This document shows positions 1 through 11,250 of a stretch of DNA of 64,000 nucleotides, in pieces. Both the position numbers and the translations under genes were made by a program. A model generated the notes under the pieces. The model saw only the letters and a list, made by a program, of their open reading frames with translations, ran no database searches and was not told where the DNA came from. Source of the stretch: Neoceratodus forsteri (Eukaryota; Chordata; Ceratodontiformes; Ceratodontidae); the NCBI GenBank assembly GCA_016271365.2, contig CM028131.1, forward strand, positions 173,480,501 through 173,544,500, written 5' to 3'. Each line of letters starts with the position of its first letter. Positions within the stretch are counted from its first letter, which is position 1.

Positions 1-706
1 GTGGCCCGGACGAAACCCATGCTGCTCAGGACATAGGATGTCGTATTTAGACAGGTATTCTACTAGCTGAGTGGATACTATTTTTTCCAAGGCTTTGGAG
101 AGGGGGGGAAGGATAGAGATAGGCCTGTAGTTATTTGGTAGTGTTCGGTCCCCAGACTTATGGATGGGGGTGACTTCGGCCTGTTTCCATGCTTCTGGGA
201 ATTGGCCAAGGCATAGAGATCTATTAATGGCAATCGTGAGGGGGATTAGCATGACCTCCAGCGTGAGGCTTAAGCATCCTGGAGTCAAGAGGGTCATTAC
301 TTGGTTTTATGAAAGCAGATTTTAGTAGAGAAGGCTTGGCATCATGGGGTGAGATCGTCCGGAAGTGGAATAGTGGCCGGGAGGTGAGTGTGTGGGTGGG
401 CAAGGGGACAGGGTCAGAGAATTGGGCAGGGAGAACTGCACTTAAGTCCGTGAAAGTTTTATTCAGGCAGTCTGCGATATATGATTGGTCTGTCGAGACT
501 GCCCCATTTATGGCAATCTGAGACGGTGGGGGGGAGCGGGTTTTGCCATTCAGTTCTTTAATATTGTCCCAGAAGGCTCTGGCTGAGCCCCAGGAGGATG
601 TCAAAGCAGCCTGATAGTGTCTGGCTTTCGCTTGCTTGATGGCCCAGGTGCATTGGTTGCGAGCAGCTCTATGAAGCTTGCCTGTCTGCCACCCGACCAG
701 ACTCAT
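1..706 (-). pseudogene. L2-like linker and first RT blocks, truncated by window edge
   Basis: The minus-strand frame at about 706-224 is the endonuclease-to-RT linker. It contains ARHYQAALTSSWGSARAFW and a FWDNIKELNGK block typical of LINE linkers. A shifted frame from about 200 down to position 1 gives the first RT blocks: the EAWK block, the HKSGD block, NYRPIS, and the start of the QHGF block. RT normally copies the element RNA at the nicked target. The catalytic YADD block would lie outside this window. Confidence 0.7.
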
Positions 707-1773
707 TTGCTATGTGCCAGAGATTGTCTCTCTGTTTTAGTTGCTGGATCAGTGCAGGGGATATCCATGCAGATCCATTTTTTTTAGATGTGGTGATGGG
801 GGCAAATAGGTCGCAGGCATTGTTGAAGGCCCTAGTGAGGTAAGTTAAAACAGAATTTATGTCAGATGCTATGGTCATTGGAGTCCAATCGACTTGTGCG
901 AGGTGATGTTTGAGGTTGTCAAGACCCCTGGGGAGAAATCTGTGTCGAGGGGTGCTGCAGCACTCAGGGCTGAGTGTGGGGGAGGACCAGAAGCAGATGA
1001 CAGGGGAGTGGTCACTAAGTGAGTCCGCTAGGACTTTTACAGATTCCAACTTGTGTGGCCTATTGGAAAGAACTATGTCCAGGAGGGAGCTAGTTCCCTT
1101 CGCTTGGTTAAGTCTGGTGGGCTGAGTGACCATTTGAGAGAGGTCAAGGGCTGCAAGCTCGTCTTTTATATTGTCAGACGAGGGGCTGAGCCAGTTGGTG
1201 TTTAGGTCTCCCAAGATTAGTTGTTCAGCCTTTTGAGGTAAGGTGGATAGATAGTCTAAGAGGGAGATGATTGCTAAATTTTTGGTACTTGGGGGTATGT
1301 ATGCCGTGGTTAGGTATAGGGGGCCACTACCAGGGTGTGGGGTGATTTTTAGAGTAATGGCTTGTGCCCCATGGTTGAGCTCAGGGATTGGGAGTGCATG
1401 ACCTAGGACTGAGTTACGCAAATAGATTCTGCACCCCTCCACGCTTGCCCATCCTATCAGCCCTGAAGAGGGAGAAGCCTGGGAGGGAGACAGCTGAGTC
1501 AGGTGTAAGCTGGGAAAGCCAGGTTTCCACTAGCATAAGAATGTCAGGAGAATATTGTGCAACCCAGCATTGGAGTGCTGCGGTTTTCTTGGGGAGACTA
1601 CATATGTTCATAAAAGCAATTCGGAGACCTTTGCCAGGGGTGTGCCGAGGCATGGCCGAGTTGCCAGGCCAGGGTTTGGGTGCACATTTCCTGAGAGCAG
1701 GAGAAGCAGGGCAATAAGGCGTTTCATAGAGGGCGTTTGCTGTAGGTGGGGTGCTTTGCAGCTGCCATGTCAT
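669..1773 (-). pseudogene. L2-like ORF2 endonuclease domain, frameshifted
   Basis: Two overlapping minus-strand reading frames together form one endonuclease. The first (about 1773-1414) carries the N-terminal strand and the acidic VETW block. The second (1442-669) carries GDLN, LLDIVLSN and SDHS. They overlap near 1430, where a frameshift is needed to join them, and another shift near 690 leads into the linker before RT. In an intact LINE this domain nicks target DNA to prime reverse transcription. Here it cannot be made as one protein. The overlapping plus-strand frames are shadows. Confidence 0.75.
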
Positions 1774-2159
1774 TATATGGGAGGTGCAGGATGGGGAGAG
1801 TGACTAGTACTGGAGACACTAGAGAGGAGAGAGACCATCTGTGACAGAGTTCATGGTACAGAGGGTTGTGAATTAGCGGAGGGTGGGTGGGGTAGTGTGG
1901 TAGTCCAGAGTTCGGGAAGGGTTTGGGGGATGGACTGATAGGCGGACAGGCAATAAGCTGTGTGGAAAACAGGGTATGTGTGTGGAGGGACTGAGGTTCG
2001 GCAGCGCACGTCAGTGGATGATATAAAGGGTTCCATGGTAGACAGTGGGTGCTGTGGTAAGAGGAGAGCCAGCATGGCAAGGATCATGGTTAAGTGTGAT
2101 TTTACAGTAAAGAGAATTGTTTAGAGTGCAGGCCCTCTAGTGCTAGAGAGATATAACCT

Positions 2160-2340
2160 GCAAATGGAAAAGTTGGCTGATTGGTTCTGGCACCCCATGT
2201 GATTATAGCTATATAAGGGAATGCCGACCAAGGGTGGTGGTGGGGGCGACGGGGCTAGACCTAGCACCGAGAGAGAGCGAGAACACTAGCCGGTTCCCTT
2301 ATACTTCCCGAGCAGTGTGCAAGCAGTAAAATAAAGGCGT
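2160..2340 (+). promoter_or_regulatory. LTR-like promoter and poly(A) signals
   Basis: An inverted CCAAT box (CTGATTGGTT, about 2178-2187) lies about 25 bp upstream of a TATATAAG box (about 2210-2217). An AATAAA signal follows at about 2330. That spacing resembles the U3-R-U5 layout of an LTR retrotransposon, and it leads directly into the tandem units that follow. No integrase, protease or capsid coding was found nearby, so the assignment is tentative. Confidence 0.35.
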
Positions 2341-3735
2341 CAATCCAAAGGATTCAAAAACTGTCCACAGCTAGGCTCGCTCCACAGGGACCAACGGTTG
2401 CGAATGCAGCACAGCGTTTCTCAGGTTTTTACCTAATAGCAGCTTCGGGGGTTCAGCAGCTTCGGGGGTTTCTGATTGCAGGGAGGGCTTTGGCAAGTAG
2501 CCCTCGCGACCTCCGCGGCTCCTCGGGGAAGGGGGGGTTCGATCTGCAGGAGAGTGAGAGAGAGCACAGTTTAAATAGGCAGGTAGGAGAGTCAGATTAG
2601 CGTTGGGGGCGGGCAGACTTGGGAAAATTCAGCTTAAGGCTCTGCTGTGGCACTATATGTAACTGGTAGCTCTTGGACAGCTTGAATCAGGATAACCCTT
2701 TTTTTTTTTTTTCTTTCTTTTTAGGCTCTAACTTCATACATTCTCCACATTCAATTTAAAATAATCACTTCTAATTAGGCATACAACAAAAAGAAAAGTA
2801 AAAACAGTTTCAGTTCCTAGCACGAGAGAGGCGAGAACACTAGCCGGTTCCCTTATACTTCCAGCAGTGTGTGCAAGCAGTAAAATAAAGCGCCAATCAA
2901 AAGTTCAAAACTGTCCACAGCTAGGCTCGCTCCACAGGGACCAACGGTTGCGAATGCAGCACTGGCGTTTCTCAGGTTTTTTACCTAATAGCAGCTCGGG
3001 GTTCAGCAGTCCGGGGTTTCTGATTGCAGGAGGGCTTTGGCAAGTAGCCCTCATGACCTCCGGGCTCCTCGGGAGGGGTTCGATCTGCAGGAGAGTGAGA
3101 GAGAGCACAGTTTAAATAGGCAGGTAGGAGAGTCAGATTAGCGTTGGGGGTGGGCAGACTTGGGAAAATTCAGCTTAAGGCTCTGCTGTGGCACTATATG
3201 TAACTGGTAGCTCTTGGACAGCTTGAATCAGGATAACCCTTTTTTTTTTTTCTTTCTTTTTGGCTCTAACTTCATACATTCTCACATTCAATTTAAAATA
3301 ATCACTTCTAATTAGGCAGCATACAAATAAAAGAAAGTAAAAACAGTTTCAGTTCCTAGCACCGAGAGAGGCGAGAACACTAGCCGGTTCCCTTATACTT
3401 CCGAGCAGTGTACAAGCAGTAAAATAAAGCGCCAATCAAAGGATTCAAAACTGTCCACAGCTGAGCTCGCTCCACAGGGACCAGCAGTTTCTGAATGCAG
3501 CACAGCGTTCTCAGGTTTTACCTAATAGCAGCCTGGGGTTCAGCAGCAGGGGTTTCTGATTGCAGGGAGGGCTTTGGCAAGTAGCCCTCGCGACCTCCGC
3601 TGACTCCTCGGGGAGGGTTCGGTCTAATAGCAACCGAGTTCAGCAGCCGGGGTTTCTGATTGCAGGGAGGGCTTTGGCAAGTAGCCCTCGCGACCTCCGC
3701 GGCTCCTCGGGGAAGGGGGGGTTCGATCTGCATAA
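2255..3735 (+). repeat. Tandem array of about 540-bp units (two full, one partial)
   Basis: Three copies of one unit begin at about 2255 (CTAGCACCGAGAGAG), 2817 and 3356. Each starts with CACTAGCCGGTTCCCTTATA and carries an AATAAAG signal. The first two run through a poly-T tract (about 2698-2712 and 3239-3251) before the next copy begins. The third stops after the GC-rich part and contains an internal duplication of about 100 bp beginning CAGCAGCCGGGGTTTCTGAT. The copies differ mostly by one- or two-base indels. Tandemly duplicated LTR or 5'-leader sequence is one explanation; the family is not recognised. Confidence 0.75.
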
Positions 3736-4094
3736 TATATATGTTAAGGAACAAGCTTGGTAGAGTAGACTAAAACAACTGAATACATACAAGATTTAGA
3801 TCAAATGACTGCACAGGCCAGCACCAGTTCATGAATTCTAGTTGATACTTGCTTGATCTGCTTTTAAACTTAGCATTTGGCTTCCATTTGTAGGAGATAT
3901 TTATCCAGAGTTTTTACTTGCTCAGGGAATGAAACTAGAATGGCACCTAATGGTTTTCACTGTATTTATCAAGAAGCCCTAGAAATCCTAAAATTATGTT
4001 TCACATACAGTACTTTTTAGGCTGTGACAAAGAATGCAACACAATTTCTGTATATAATTTTGTCCTTGTAAATCTACTTATATTATCTTGCACT
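3736..4094. other. AT-rich stretch without recognised features
   Basis: Between the tandem units and the CR1 element I see ordinary AT-rich sequence. No reading frame, terminal repeat or known motif was found. Confidence 0.5.
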
Positions 4095-4099
4095 ATTTG

Positions 4100-4490
4100 G
4101 TTAAGATAAGAAGGTAAGCCAGACATCATTGTCCACCTGGGGATGAATGACCTGGCTATTGAATAATTAGCAGAGTACAGCAGCAGTTCAGGGAGTTGGT
4201 GAGGAGTCTTAGATAGGCGGCATGCTCTGTAACCTTTTCAGAGGTGTTGCTTGTCAATGACAAGGGGAATGACAGGGAACTCAACACCTAGGAATGCAAT
4301 GCATGGCTGAATGAATGGTGCAGAGCAGAGGAATTTGGCTTAGTTGGGGACTGGAGGTCCACCTGGGGGATACAGGTCTGTACAGGGGTGATGGCCTGCA
4401 TCTATCCGGGGTAGAACCAAGAATGTTAGTGAGAGGTTTAAATGCTTCTTCAGCAAGCATTTAAACTAGCCAAGGGGGGTGGCAGAAGTA
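4100..4490 (+). pseudogene. CR1 ORF1, SGNH-type esterase remnant
   Basis: Broken frames keep two landmarks of the SGNH hydrolase fold known from CR1 ORF1 proteins. One is VHLGMNDLA (about 4132-4158), matching the G-x-N-D block. The other is YRGDGLHLSG (about 4381-4410), matching the C-terminal D-x-x-H catalytic block. Between them, fragments such as MHGWMN and EEFGLVGDW fit the usual spacing. The biological role of the esterase in CR1 is not established. Frameshifts and stops prevent a full product. Confidence 0.65.
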
Positions 4491-4609
4491 AATGTGGTGA
4501 AGCAAGCAGCCCCCCCTCACAGAATGAAGCAGTCAGTTGAAACCCTAAGGTTGAGAAACCACCCAAAACCAGAACAGGTAAAAGTGCAGAAATAAGGCAA
4601 AATGGGGGT

Positions 4610-5320
4610 CAGGACAGGATGGATATAAAGGAAAGACATCGGGTGAAGAAGGAAGCCATTATCATAGATGGCAGCAAATGCTGGACAGCCATGTGCGTGA
4701 ATTCCCACAGCTTGGGAAACAAAATTACAGACCTAGTGGCCCTGATGACTGAGACAGACCTGGACATTGTCACTGTTACCAAAACATGGTTCATGGGGAA
4801 CCATGACTAGGATATATCCATACCAGGATACTCTCTATACAGGAGGGACAAGGTGGGTAAAAAGGGAAGAGGGGTGGTTATCTATGTCAGGGAGTGAATT
4901 AAAGCAGCTGTGGTACAGGGAATGCAGGAAGGGGTGGAGGCACTCTGAATCACCCTAGAAATAGGAAATGGCACTACCATTCATACTGGAGTGATTTACA
5001 GACCTCCCGCACAAGGGGAAGATCTAGACAAGAAACTTATAGAGGTCATCCACAGGATGACAGCTAAAGGGGAAGTGCTGCTGGTGGGAGACTTCAATCT
5101 GCTGGATGTCAATTGGAGCAACCAGGCTGCAGCCACAGCCAGGAGCAGAGACATTCTGAACACTCTACAAGGGGTATGTCTCAGGCAGCTAGTGGTAGAG
5201 CCCACCTCAAAGAGAGCGACTTTGGACCTGGTGCTCACCAAAAGGGACAGAGCTACATATGTTAAAGTGGGTAGCCACCTGGGATCAATCAATCACAGTA
5301 TGGTATGATTCAAAGTGAGA
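4610..5320 (+). pseudogene. CR1 ORF2 endonuclease domain
   Basis: The domain is spread over several frames. NSHSLGNKITDLVAL and DLDIVTVTKTWF (about 4698-4800) form the N-terminal part. VIYRPPAQGED and LLVGDFNLLDVNW (about 4988-5120) form the centre. TLDLVLTKRD and SHLGSINHS (about 5220-5300) close it. The final block normally reads SDHS/T, so SINHS suggests loss of a catalytic aspartate. A frameshift near 4810 and other changes interrupt it. Confidence 0.75.
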
Positions 5321-5984
5321 ACACTGAAGAAATCTAACCACACAAAAGCAAGGGTCATGGATTTTAGTCAGGTTGGCATTGCTAACATGGGAAATGGAAA
5401 ACTGGAAGGGAAGGGGGGTAAAGGAACAATGGGTGAATATTAAGGGAGCCATATTGGAGGCAACAAGCCTCTGCATTATGCAAGCAAACAAAACAAACAG
5501 GAAGAAAAAAACACTATGGTTCTTGAAGGGAGTAGCCAAGAAGGTAAGGGTGAAAAGGGTGGCATTCTGGAAATACAAGGAAACACAGAGGGAGGGAGGA
5601 AGACAGGAATTACAGTATATCTGAAAAAGTAGAGGGAGGCAGGGAAAACAGTCAGGAGCACAAAGGTGCAAACGGAAGAAAACATAGCCCAGGCAATAAC
5701 AAAAGGGGACAAGAATGTTTTTAAGTACATTGATGAAAAAAAAACAAAAACTTAGGGTGGAATTGTGAGAATAAAAAGGGAAGGAGAGAAGCATGCAGAG
5801 AGGGACCAAGAAAAAGAAGAAATACTGAACAAATATCTTTGTTCAGTATTCACAAAAGAAGGGGAAGGGGCGGGACCATGATTAGGAGTCAGAAGCACCA
5901 CTGTCACTATTGTCACTATTGCGAAAGGAGCAGAAAAGGCCTTAGCCCAAAAAAGCTCCTATGAGTCATAAAACTTCAATTTTC

Positions 5985-6095
5985 CGCCTTTGATAAAGAA
6001 CTTATCCAACCTGTTTTTTTAATATTTCCTTACTTTCACTAACAACAATGCTCTTCAGCAATCCATTCCACGAACTCACCAACCTCTCCATAAAA
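5985..6095 (-). mobile_element. CR1-type C-terminal fragment inserted antisense in the CR1
   Basis: Read on the minus strand, this piece gives FMERLVSSWNGLLKS, which resembles the ERVVDTWNSLP block near the 3' end of CR1 ORF2. The upstream flank (about 5890-5985) is also foreign to the host CR1. I read it as a short fragment of a second LINE inserted in reverse between endonuclease and RT. It is too short to be certain. Confidence 0.45.
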
Positions 6096-6108
6096 AAATA
6101 GAGGGGAA

Positions 6109-7350
6109 ATGGACTCCAGTCTATTTACAGAGGAAAGAGTCCTAAAGCAGCTCACAATGCTGGAAGTGGACAAGAGAATGGGTCCAGATGGGATACATCC
6201 TAAAGTATTAAGAGAAATCAGGGAGGTGCTGGCAGCACCACTGACAACCTTGTTCAGCAGATCACTGGAAACAGGTGTGGTACCAAAGGACTGGAGGAGG
6301 GAAATGTAGTCCGTCTACACAAAAGCAGGAGCAGGGAGAGGGCTGGTAATTACAGGCCAGTCAGCCTGACCTTGGTGGTGGGAAAACAAATAGAATCACT
6401 ACTAAAGGAAAGGTTTGTGATGTATTTTGAAGCCAACGGATCACTGGATCCAATGCAGCATGGTTTCACAGCAGGAAGGTCTTCTCAAACTAATCTGATA
6501 GATTTCTTTGACTGGGTGACTAGAGAAGTGGATCAGAGAGGGGTGGTGGACATGGCCCAAATGAATTTCAACAAGGCCTTTGACACCGTCCCACATAGGA
6601 GGCTTGTGAACAAACTGGGCAGCCTGGGGTGGGACCCAGGGTGGTAAACTGTGTCAGCAACTGGCTGAGTGATAGGACACAGATGGTGGTGATGAACAGA
6701 GTCCAATCCGAAGAGAAGGGGTGACCAGCGGGGTCCTGCAGGGATCAGTGCTGGGACCAGTCCTCTTTAATGTCTTCATAAGCGACATTGCAGAAGGACT
6801 GGTGGAGAAAGTATGCCTCTTTGCCGATGACACTAAGATCTACAACAGGGTGAAATCTCCAGGATGGGTGGAGGAAAATGAGAAGGGACCGCAGCAGACT
6901 TGAGGAGTGGTCAAGGGTGCGGCAGCTAAGCTTCAATACAGAAAAGTGCAAGATCATGCACTTGGGGCACAGAAATTCAGGAGAGGAGTAGATCATGGGT
7001 GGGGGGGAGTACTGATGGCCACCAATCAGGAAAGGGACCTGGGAGTAATCATATCTGATGACCAAAAGGTTATCAACCGATGTGAAAAGGCTGTGAGAAA
7101 AGTCAGTGGAATGCTGGAGTGCATAGGGAGAGGTGTCTCTAGCAGAAGGAAGGAGGTGGTAATGACACTGTACAGAACATTGGAGAGACCTCATCTCGAG
7201 TACTGTGTTCAGTTCTGGAGGTCACACCTCCAGATGGAAAAAAACAGTGCAGAAGCGATTCATAGAAGGGCAACAAAAATGGTGCAGGGGCTGCACCAGA
7301 AGCCATATGAGAAGAGACTAGAGAAACTCACTATGTTTTCTCTGGAATAG
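6109..7350 (+). pseudogene. CR1 ORF2 reverse transcriptase and C-terminal domain
   Basis: Four consecutive plus-strand frames cover the RT. 6109-6309 has MGPDGIHPKVLREI and VPKDWRR. 6372-6647 has QHGFTAGRSSQTNLIDFFDW and the KAFDTVPHRR block. 6721-6903 has SGVLQGSVLGPVLFNVFISD and the catalytic FADDTK. 6907-7350 has ERDLGVIISDD, LYRTLERPHLEYCVQFW and KMVQGLHQK. The catalytic aspartates are intact, but at least three breaks separate the blocks. Confidence 0.85.
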
Positions 7351-7819
7351 AGGAGAGAGAAAGAGAGGGGAGATATGATAGAGACTTTCAAATACCTCAA
7401 AGGTATAAACAAGGTGCAAGAGAGTAGCATCTTTCAGAAAATAAGATGTTCAAGAAGAAGGGGCCATGACGAGAAGAGACAGAGGTAGACTCAGGGATAA
7501 CATGAGGAAGTATTTTTTCACAGAAAGGGTAGTGGATACATGGAACAGCCTACTGGCAGAGGTCATGGCAGAAAAAATGATAGGAGAATTCAAAGATGCA
7601 TGGGATAGACATAAGAGAACCCTAGTGATAGGAAAGACAGGGTAAGCCGTCGATCACTTAGGATCTGTGGTATATGAAACAGGCAGGGAAATGGGCAGAC
7701 TAGGTGGGCCAACCAGTCCTTATCAGCTGTCAAATTCTGTTTATATTTTTCTAAAGCCAGAAAACCACAGTCCTTCTAATTTTGGTTTGTATCTCAGACC
7801 TAGGGAACAGATAAGAAAG

Positions 7820-7967
7820 CAATAACCCACAACAGGGTGTGTGGTTATTGGGGATTAATAAACACCCCAGGTATGTTGTGAGGCATGAGGCCACAGGCCA
7901 AGTGTCCTCACAGTACCTGGGGTGTTGATTAATCCCCAATAACCACACACCCAGGAGTGGGTTATTG
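7820..7967. mobile_element. Palindromic fold-back MITE, about 148 bp
   Basis: The sequence folds on itself almost completely. The left arm (7820-7883) begins CAATAACCCAC and contains GGTGTGTGGTTATTGGGGAT. The right arm (7906-7967) contains its reverse complement and ends GTGGGTTATTG. About 22 bp of spacer separates them. Long near-perfect arms with a tiny loop are typical of non-autonomous DNA transposons. No target duplication was identified with confidence. Confidence 0.7.
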
Positions 7968-8114
7968 TGCTTATAACATGGGCTATGTTTAAACAACAAA
8001 AAAATACCCAGAAAGGTTTTTTTTTTTTTGTTTAAATAGTAAAAAAGGTACTGTATCCTTCCACCTTGTAAAATAGTCTGTCACAACCAATGTATACTGC
8101 ACTGCTGTTATGCA

Positions 8115-8163
8115 CACAGAAATGTCAGAAATATAGCACTGATATGATTTCTGACATTTCTGT
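8115..8163. repeat. Short inverted repeat around an AT-rich loop
   Basis: ACAGAAATGTCAGAAATAT is followed about 7 bp later by its near reverse complement, ATATGATTTCTGACATTTCTG. This makes a hairpin of about 20 bp per arm. It may be the end of a further inverted-repeat element, but a partner end was not found. Confidence 0.5.
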
Positions 8164-8395
8164 AGTATAACATGCTGTCTTACCCTTCCTAAGCCCTGTT
8201 CTAAACCCCCCCAAAGACACACACATGCAGTTCTCACTGTTCTCTTTTCCTTTCGCTCCTATGCAGAACTGTAGGACAGTGACAGCAGGTCAGATCTATC
8301 TTTGCGCTACAATAAGCCTGCGTGTCTCCAACCCACTGTTTAATAAGGGGACTGACCCGCTCATAAGGGGGCTGAGGAGATGGGGGAAATGTGTG

Positions 8396-8535
8396 CATCT
8401 CTCTCTCTCTCTCCATGAAAGAGAAACCCCGCTCTTTCCCATCTGATCATCCATATGTACAGTAATGAGACAGAGAGGCAGACACACAGACACACAGAGG
8501 GGAGTGCAGCAACTTTCAAGTAAACAGTTGCTGGG

Positions 8536-8567
<32 letters not shown>

Positions 8568-8570
8568 CAT
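8396..8570 (+). repeat. Paired (CT)n microsatellites within a short duplication
   Basis: Two CT tracts lie at about 8397-8413 and 8540-8568. Both are followed by CCATGAAAGA, so they appear to be copies of one duplicated segment. Reading frames across them (arginine/glutamate repeats on the minus strand) are artefacts of the tract. Confidence 0.8.
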
Positions 8571-9230
8571 GAAAGACTGTGTTTCCTGTCTCTGTACCTC
8601 TCTATGTGTGTCATGTTGTCAGATGAGGGATCACAGATGTAAATATTTCCCTGTCTTTGTCTGCATGGTGCCATTACCCTCAAAAACACCAACCACAGTT
8701 GCAAAGTAGAGAGACACAGAGGACACAATACCCGTCTTACCCTGTAACACACCCACTGTCACTGTGTCTCTGGTCTCTCACTCATAGTTGCTGTCACTGT
8801 GTCTCTCACACTCTACTACTGCATTCCAGGATGGACATGGCTACCTTACATAGAAAATCCACTGCTGGACTCTGGGATGCAGACAGCCACATGATGTGGC
8901 ACACACCCTTACAGATGGGATATTCACTGTCCCTGCCTGTACATACACGGGACCCCAATGGAGGATGGGGTCGACCAGTCCCCAATCAGAGAATGTCTGC
9001 CCTTCTTTTGTGCCCCCCCAATCCAACTGTTGCCAGTTTGCTCTATGTTGTCAAACGGAAGTGGAGCAAATGCGATGACAGCAGGTTGCTGTGGAACAGA
9101 TCGTGGTGGGTGGGGGGGGCAGCACAGGCACTTCATTTACCACAATGCAGTACCAAATGGCAAGAAGCCACTAGCCGCTTGGTTCTCGGAGGTCCCCGGG
9201 ACAGATCGGTGGGATCAAACAAGTGCACAC
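8571..9230. other. Unclassified, moderately GC-rich stretch
   Basis: Several short open frames overlap on both strands, none with a recognisable domain or consistent coding signal. There are no splice-flanked exons that I can defend. It is probably an old, unclassified repeat. Confidence 0.4.
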
Positions 9231-9366
9231 ACAAAAAAGAAATGGACAGGGACCACTACACATTATGAAATGGCACTGAGGGGTACTGTATTGAGACAAC
9301 TGCACACAAAAGAAATGGACAGGGACCACTACACATTATGGAATGGCACTGAGGGGTATTGTATAG
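9228..9366 (+). repeat. Tandem duplication, two units of about 68 bp
   Basis: AGAAATGGACAGGGACCACT begins at about 9238 and again at about 9311. Both copies continue through the same TACACATTATG and GGCACTGAGGGGTA phrases. The copies are nearly identical, so the duplication is recent compared with its surroundings. Confidence 0.85.
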
Positions 9367-10240
9367 CAAAACACTAAGTTTCATTCTGTGTATGTGATGC
9401 ACAGTGTCTCGCTTGGCTAGGGGATTAATGGCTGCCTTTGGAAACTCTGTTTTAGGCAGAATAACAAGATCAGCCAGCTTCTTGATCACTTTGTTGGGGT
9501 CCCTTCACCACTTACTGTGCTGGTGACAGAGACTAATGGATGGTCAGGTGGTGGCCATCTGCCAATGAGCTCACAGATAGCTCCCTGCTCATGTTATAAT
9601 GATAAATTATGGATAACATATACTGTGAAGTTGCATTCAACTAAACAAAGAGATAGGGTCCCCAGTCTAGAATCCTAAATCAAAAATGTAGCTTTTCAAG
9701 AGGTACCATAAGAAATGTCCATCAGCAAATGCTGATAATGTTGCTAAAGTGGGCCAACTGGGGAAAGTTATTATCTACCTAAAGAATGATGTAAAAGCAG
9801 TGTTTAGTGTTAGAGTCTCATGAGCGAAGATTATGTTGTTGTTTCAGAGAACTGACCATTTGTTACATTCTGTAACTAAACCTGTTAAGCAAAGCATATT
9901 ATATGTGACCCCCCCATTTGTGCAATTTAGTTGTGTAGTTTTGTAAATGCTTGTGACTCAGAGCTGAATGCCATTAAATGGAGTACAATGTTGTGCTTTC
10001 AAAAGGATGTACAAGTTGCTGGTTCATCTATTCAGCTGCATAGCTGTAGACAGACTGTTTGCTATGAAGGACCTGTTCATGCACAGTTTGGGATACAATG
10101 CCAAGCAGCATGAATGCAGAAATTATATGGGCTGCCAGAAGTTGATAAAAATGGTTACTGTAGTGAAATATAAACAAAGCCCTTGGGAGCCGGACTCATA
10201 GATGTGGGTTGTATAAAGCACTTCAACAGATGAATTTAGA
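9367..10240. other. Unclassified AT-rich stretch
   Basis: No recognised gene, terminal repeat or family motif. Short overlapping frames at 9931-10201 have no domain. Confidence 0.45.
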
Positions 10241-10429
10241 GGAGCACAGGAAAATTCACTCTCACCTCATTCCATTTGCAAACAAGCTGAGGTGGTGCAG
10301 TATAGGACAATGGGGTGAGAGTTAGGCCCAAAGACACCAATGCACATGCCAATGCCTGTTGGTGTATAGAGAGTGGGGGTGGGGCGGTAGGGGCTGGCAA
10401 ACCTAACACCGAATTTCCAAACTTTTGTC

Positions 10430-11250
10430 CGTGTACAGTCAACCCTAACTGATGCATTAACATTGTTTTTAGCAAAGAATTTCCCTTTGCTTTGAGACAG
10501 TTTAATGTAAATAATAAGTGGCATGTCATTGTGGGAGTGCAGGGCCCTCTCATAATGCTGAAATTCAGGCATGCTGTAAATAATGACAGCTGTACTGTTC
10601 ATTAAGAGGTATGACAAAATGTCAATGTTGAAAAGCTGGAGTGAAATCAATAAAATTTGCAAATTTATGAACGAGCATTGAAACTGCGCAACACACGCTT
10701 GTAACGTGGTAATTATTTGGATTATTTTCACAAAATTTTCAACATGTTTTGTTTGGGGGGATCTCCCCTCATGAAAACTGGCACTGTGATTTTGTTAATC
10801 CATCCCAAAAAGTTGATTTTGCACAGCAACCATGCCATTCTGTGCAACAGGTGTGAAAACACATTCCGGGCAGGATGTGCAAAATGATAGCTGTGCTGTG
10901 CATTAGGAGATGTGAAGAAATGGCAATGCTGAAAATGTGAATTGCAAATACAAAAAAATTGGTGTAGTTATGAGCGTGTGTAGAAACTGCACAATGCACA
11001 CCTGTAAAGCTGTCATCTTTTGGTATTTTTTCACCAAATTTTCAACATGAACTTTTTGGGATCCCACCTCATGAACAGTGGCACTGTCATTTCATGACTC
11101 AGTCCTGAAAGGTGATTCTGTGCAGTGACTGCAAAATCACCTTCTGGGATCAAGAAACAAAATGATAGTGCAAGTGCTATGAGGTGGGTTCTCAAGAACC
11201 CCATGTTGAAAATTTGGGGCACAAATTCCAACAAATGGCTGAGATATTAA
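10430..11250 (+). repeat. Diverged tandem repeat with a period of about 304 bp
   Basis: The phrase TTTTCAC(A/C)AAATTTTCAACATG ends at about 10746 and again at about 11048. Neighbouring phrases recur at the same spacing, including CATGAAAACTGGCACTGT/CATGAACAGTGGCACTGT and GAAACTGC(G/A)CAA(C/T). A third, weaker relative is at about 12430-12470 (TATTTTTTCACCAAATCTTTGAAC). The units are clearly related but heavily diverged. No coding domain was found. Confidence 0.65.

Larger units (their letters stand above)
1..2085 (-). mobile_element. L2-like non-LTR retrotransposon, 5' half
   Basis: This is the 5' half of an L2-clade-like LINE read on the minus strand; the rest lies beyond the window start. 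From high to low coordinates come an apparent 5' leader (about 2085-1775), an apurinic-type endonuclease (about 1770-900), a linker, and the first RT blocks (about 200-1). Visible landmarks are the endonuclease entry MNICSLPKK and PDILMLVETWLS, the catalytic-region block GDLNTNW, the LLDIVLSNRP block and the closing SDHSPV motif. The RT start keeps FPEAWKQAEVTPIHKSGD, NYRPISILP and EQHGF. Clade assignment rests on motif style only. Confidence 0.75.
4095..7745 (+). mobile_element. CR1 LINE, nearly full length, degraded
   Basis: A plus-strand CR1-clade element. In order it has an ORF1 esterase remnant (4100-4490), an endonuclease (4610-5320), a linker, an RT (6100-6900), a C-terminal domain (6907-7350) and a 3' UTR. 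The end carries the phrase GGGCAGACTAGGTGGGCCAA, which recurs at every CR1 3' end in this window. RT blocks include MGPDGIHPK, KAFDTVPHRRL, GVLQGSVLGPVLF and an intact LFADDTK active site. Several frameshifts and stops break it. A foreign piece sits at about 5890-6100. Confidence 0.88.

Noticed and set aside
8234..8570. Arg/Glu-rich peptides from minus-strand frames
   Set aside because: They are translations of (CT)n microsatellites.
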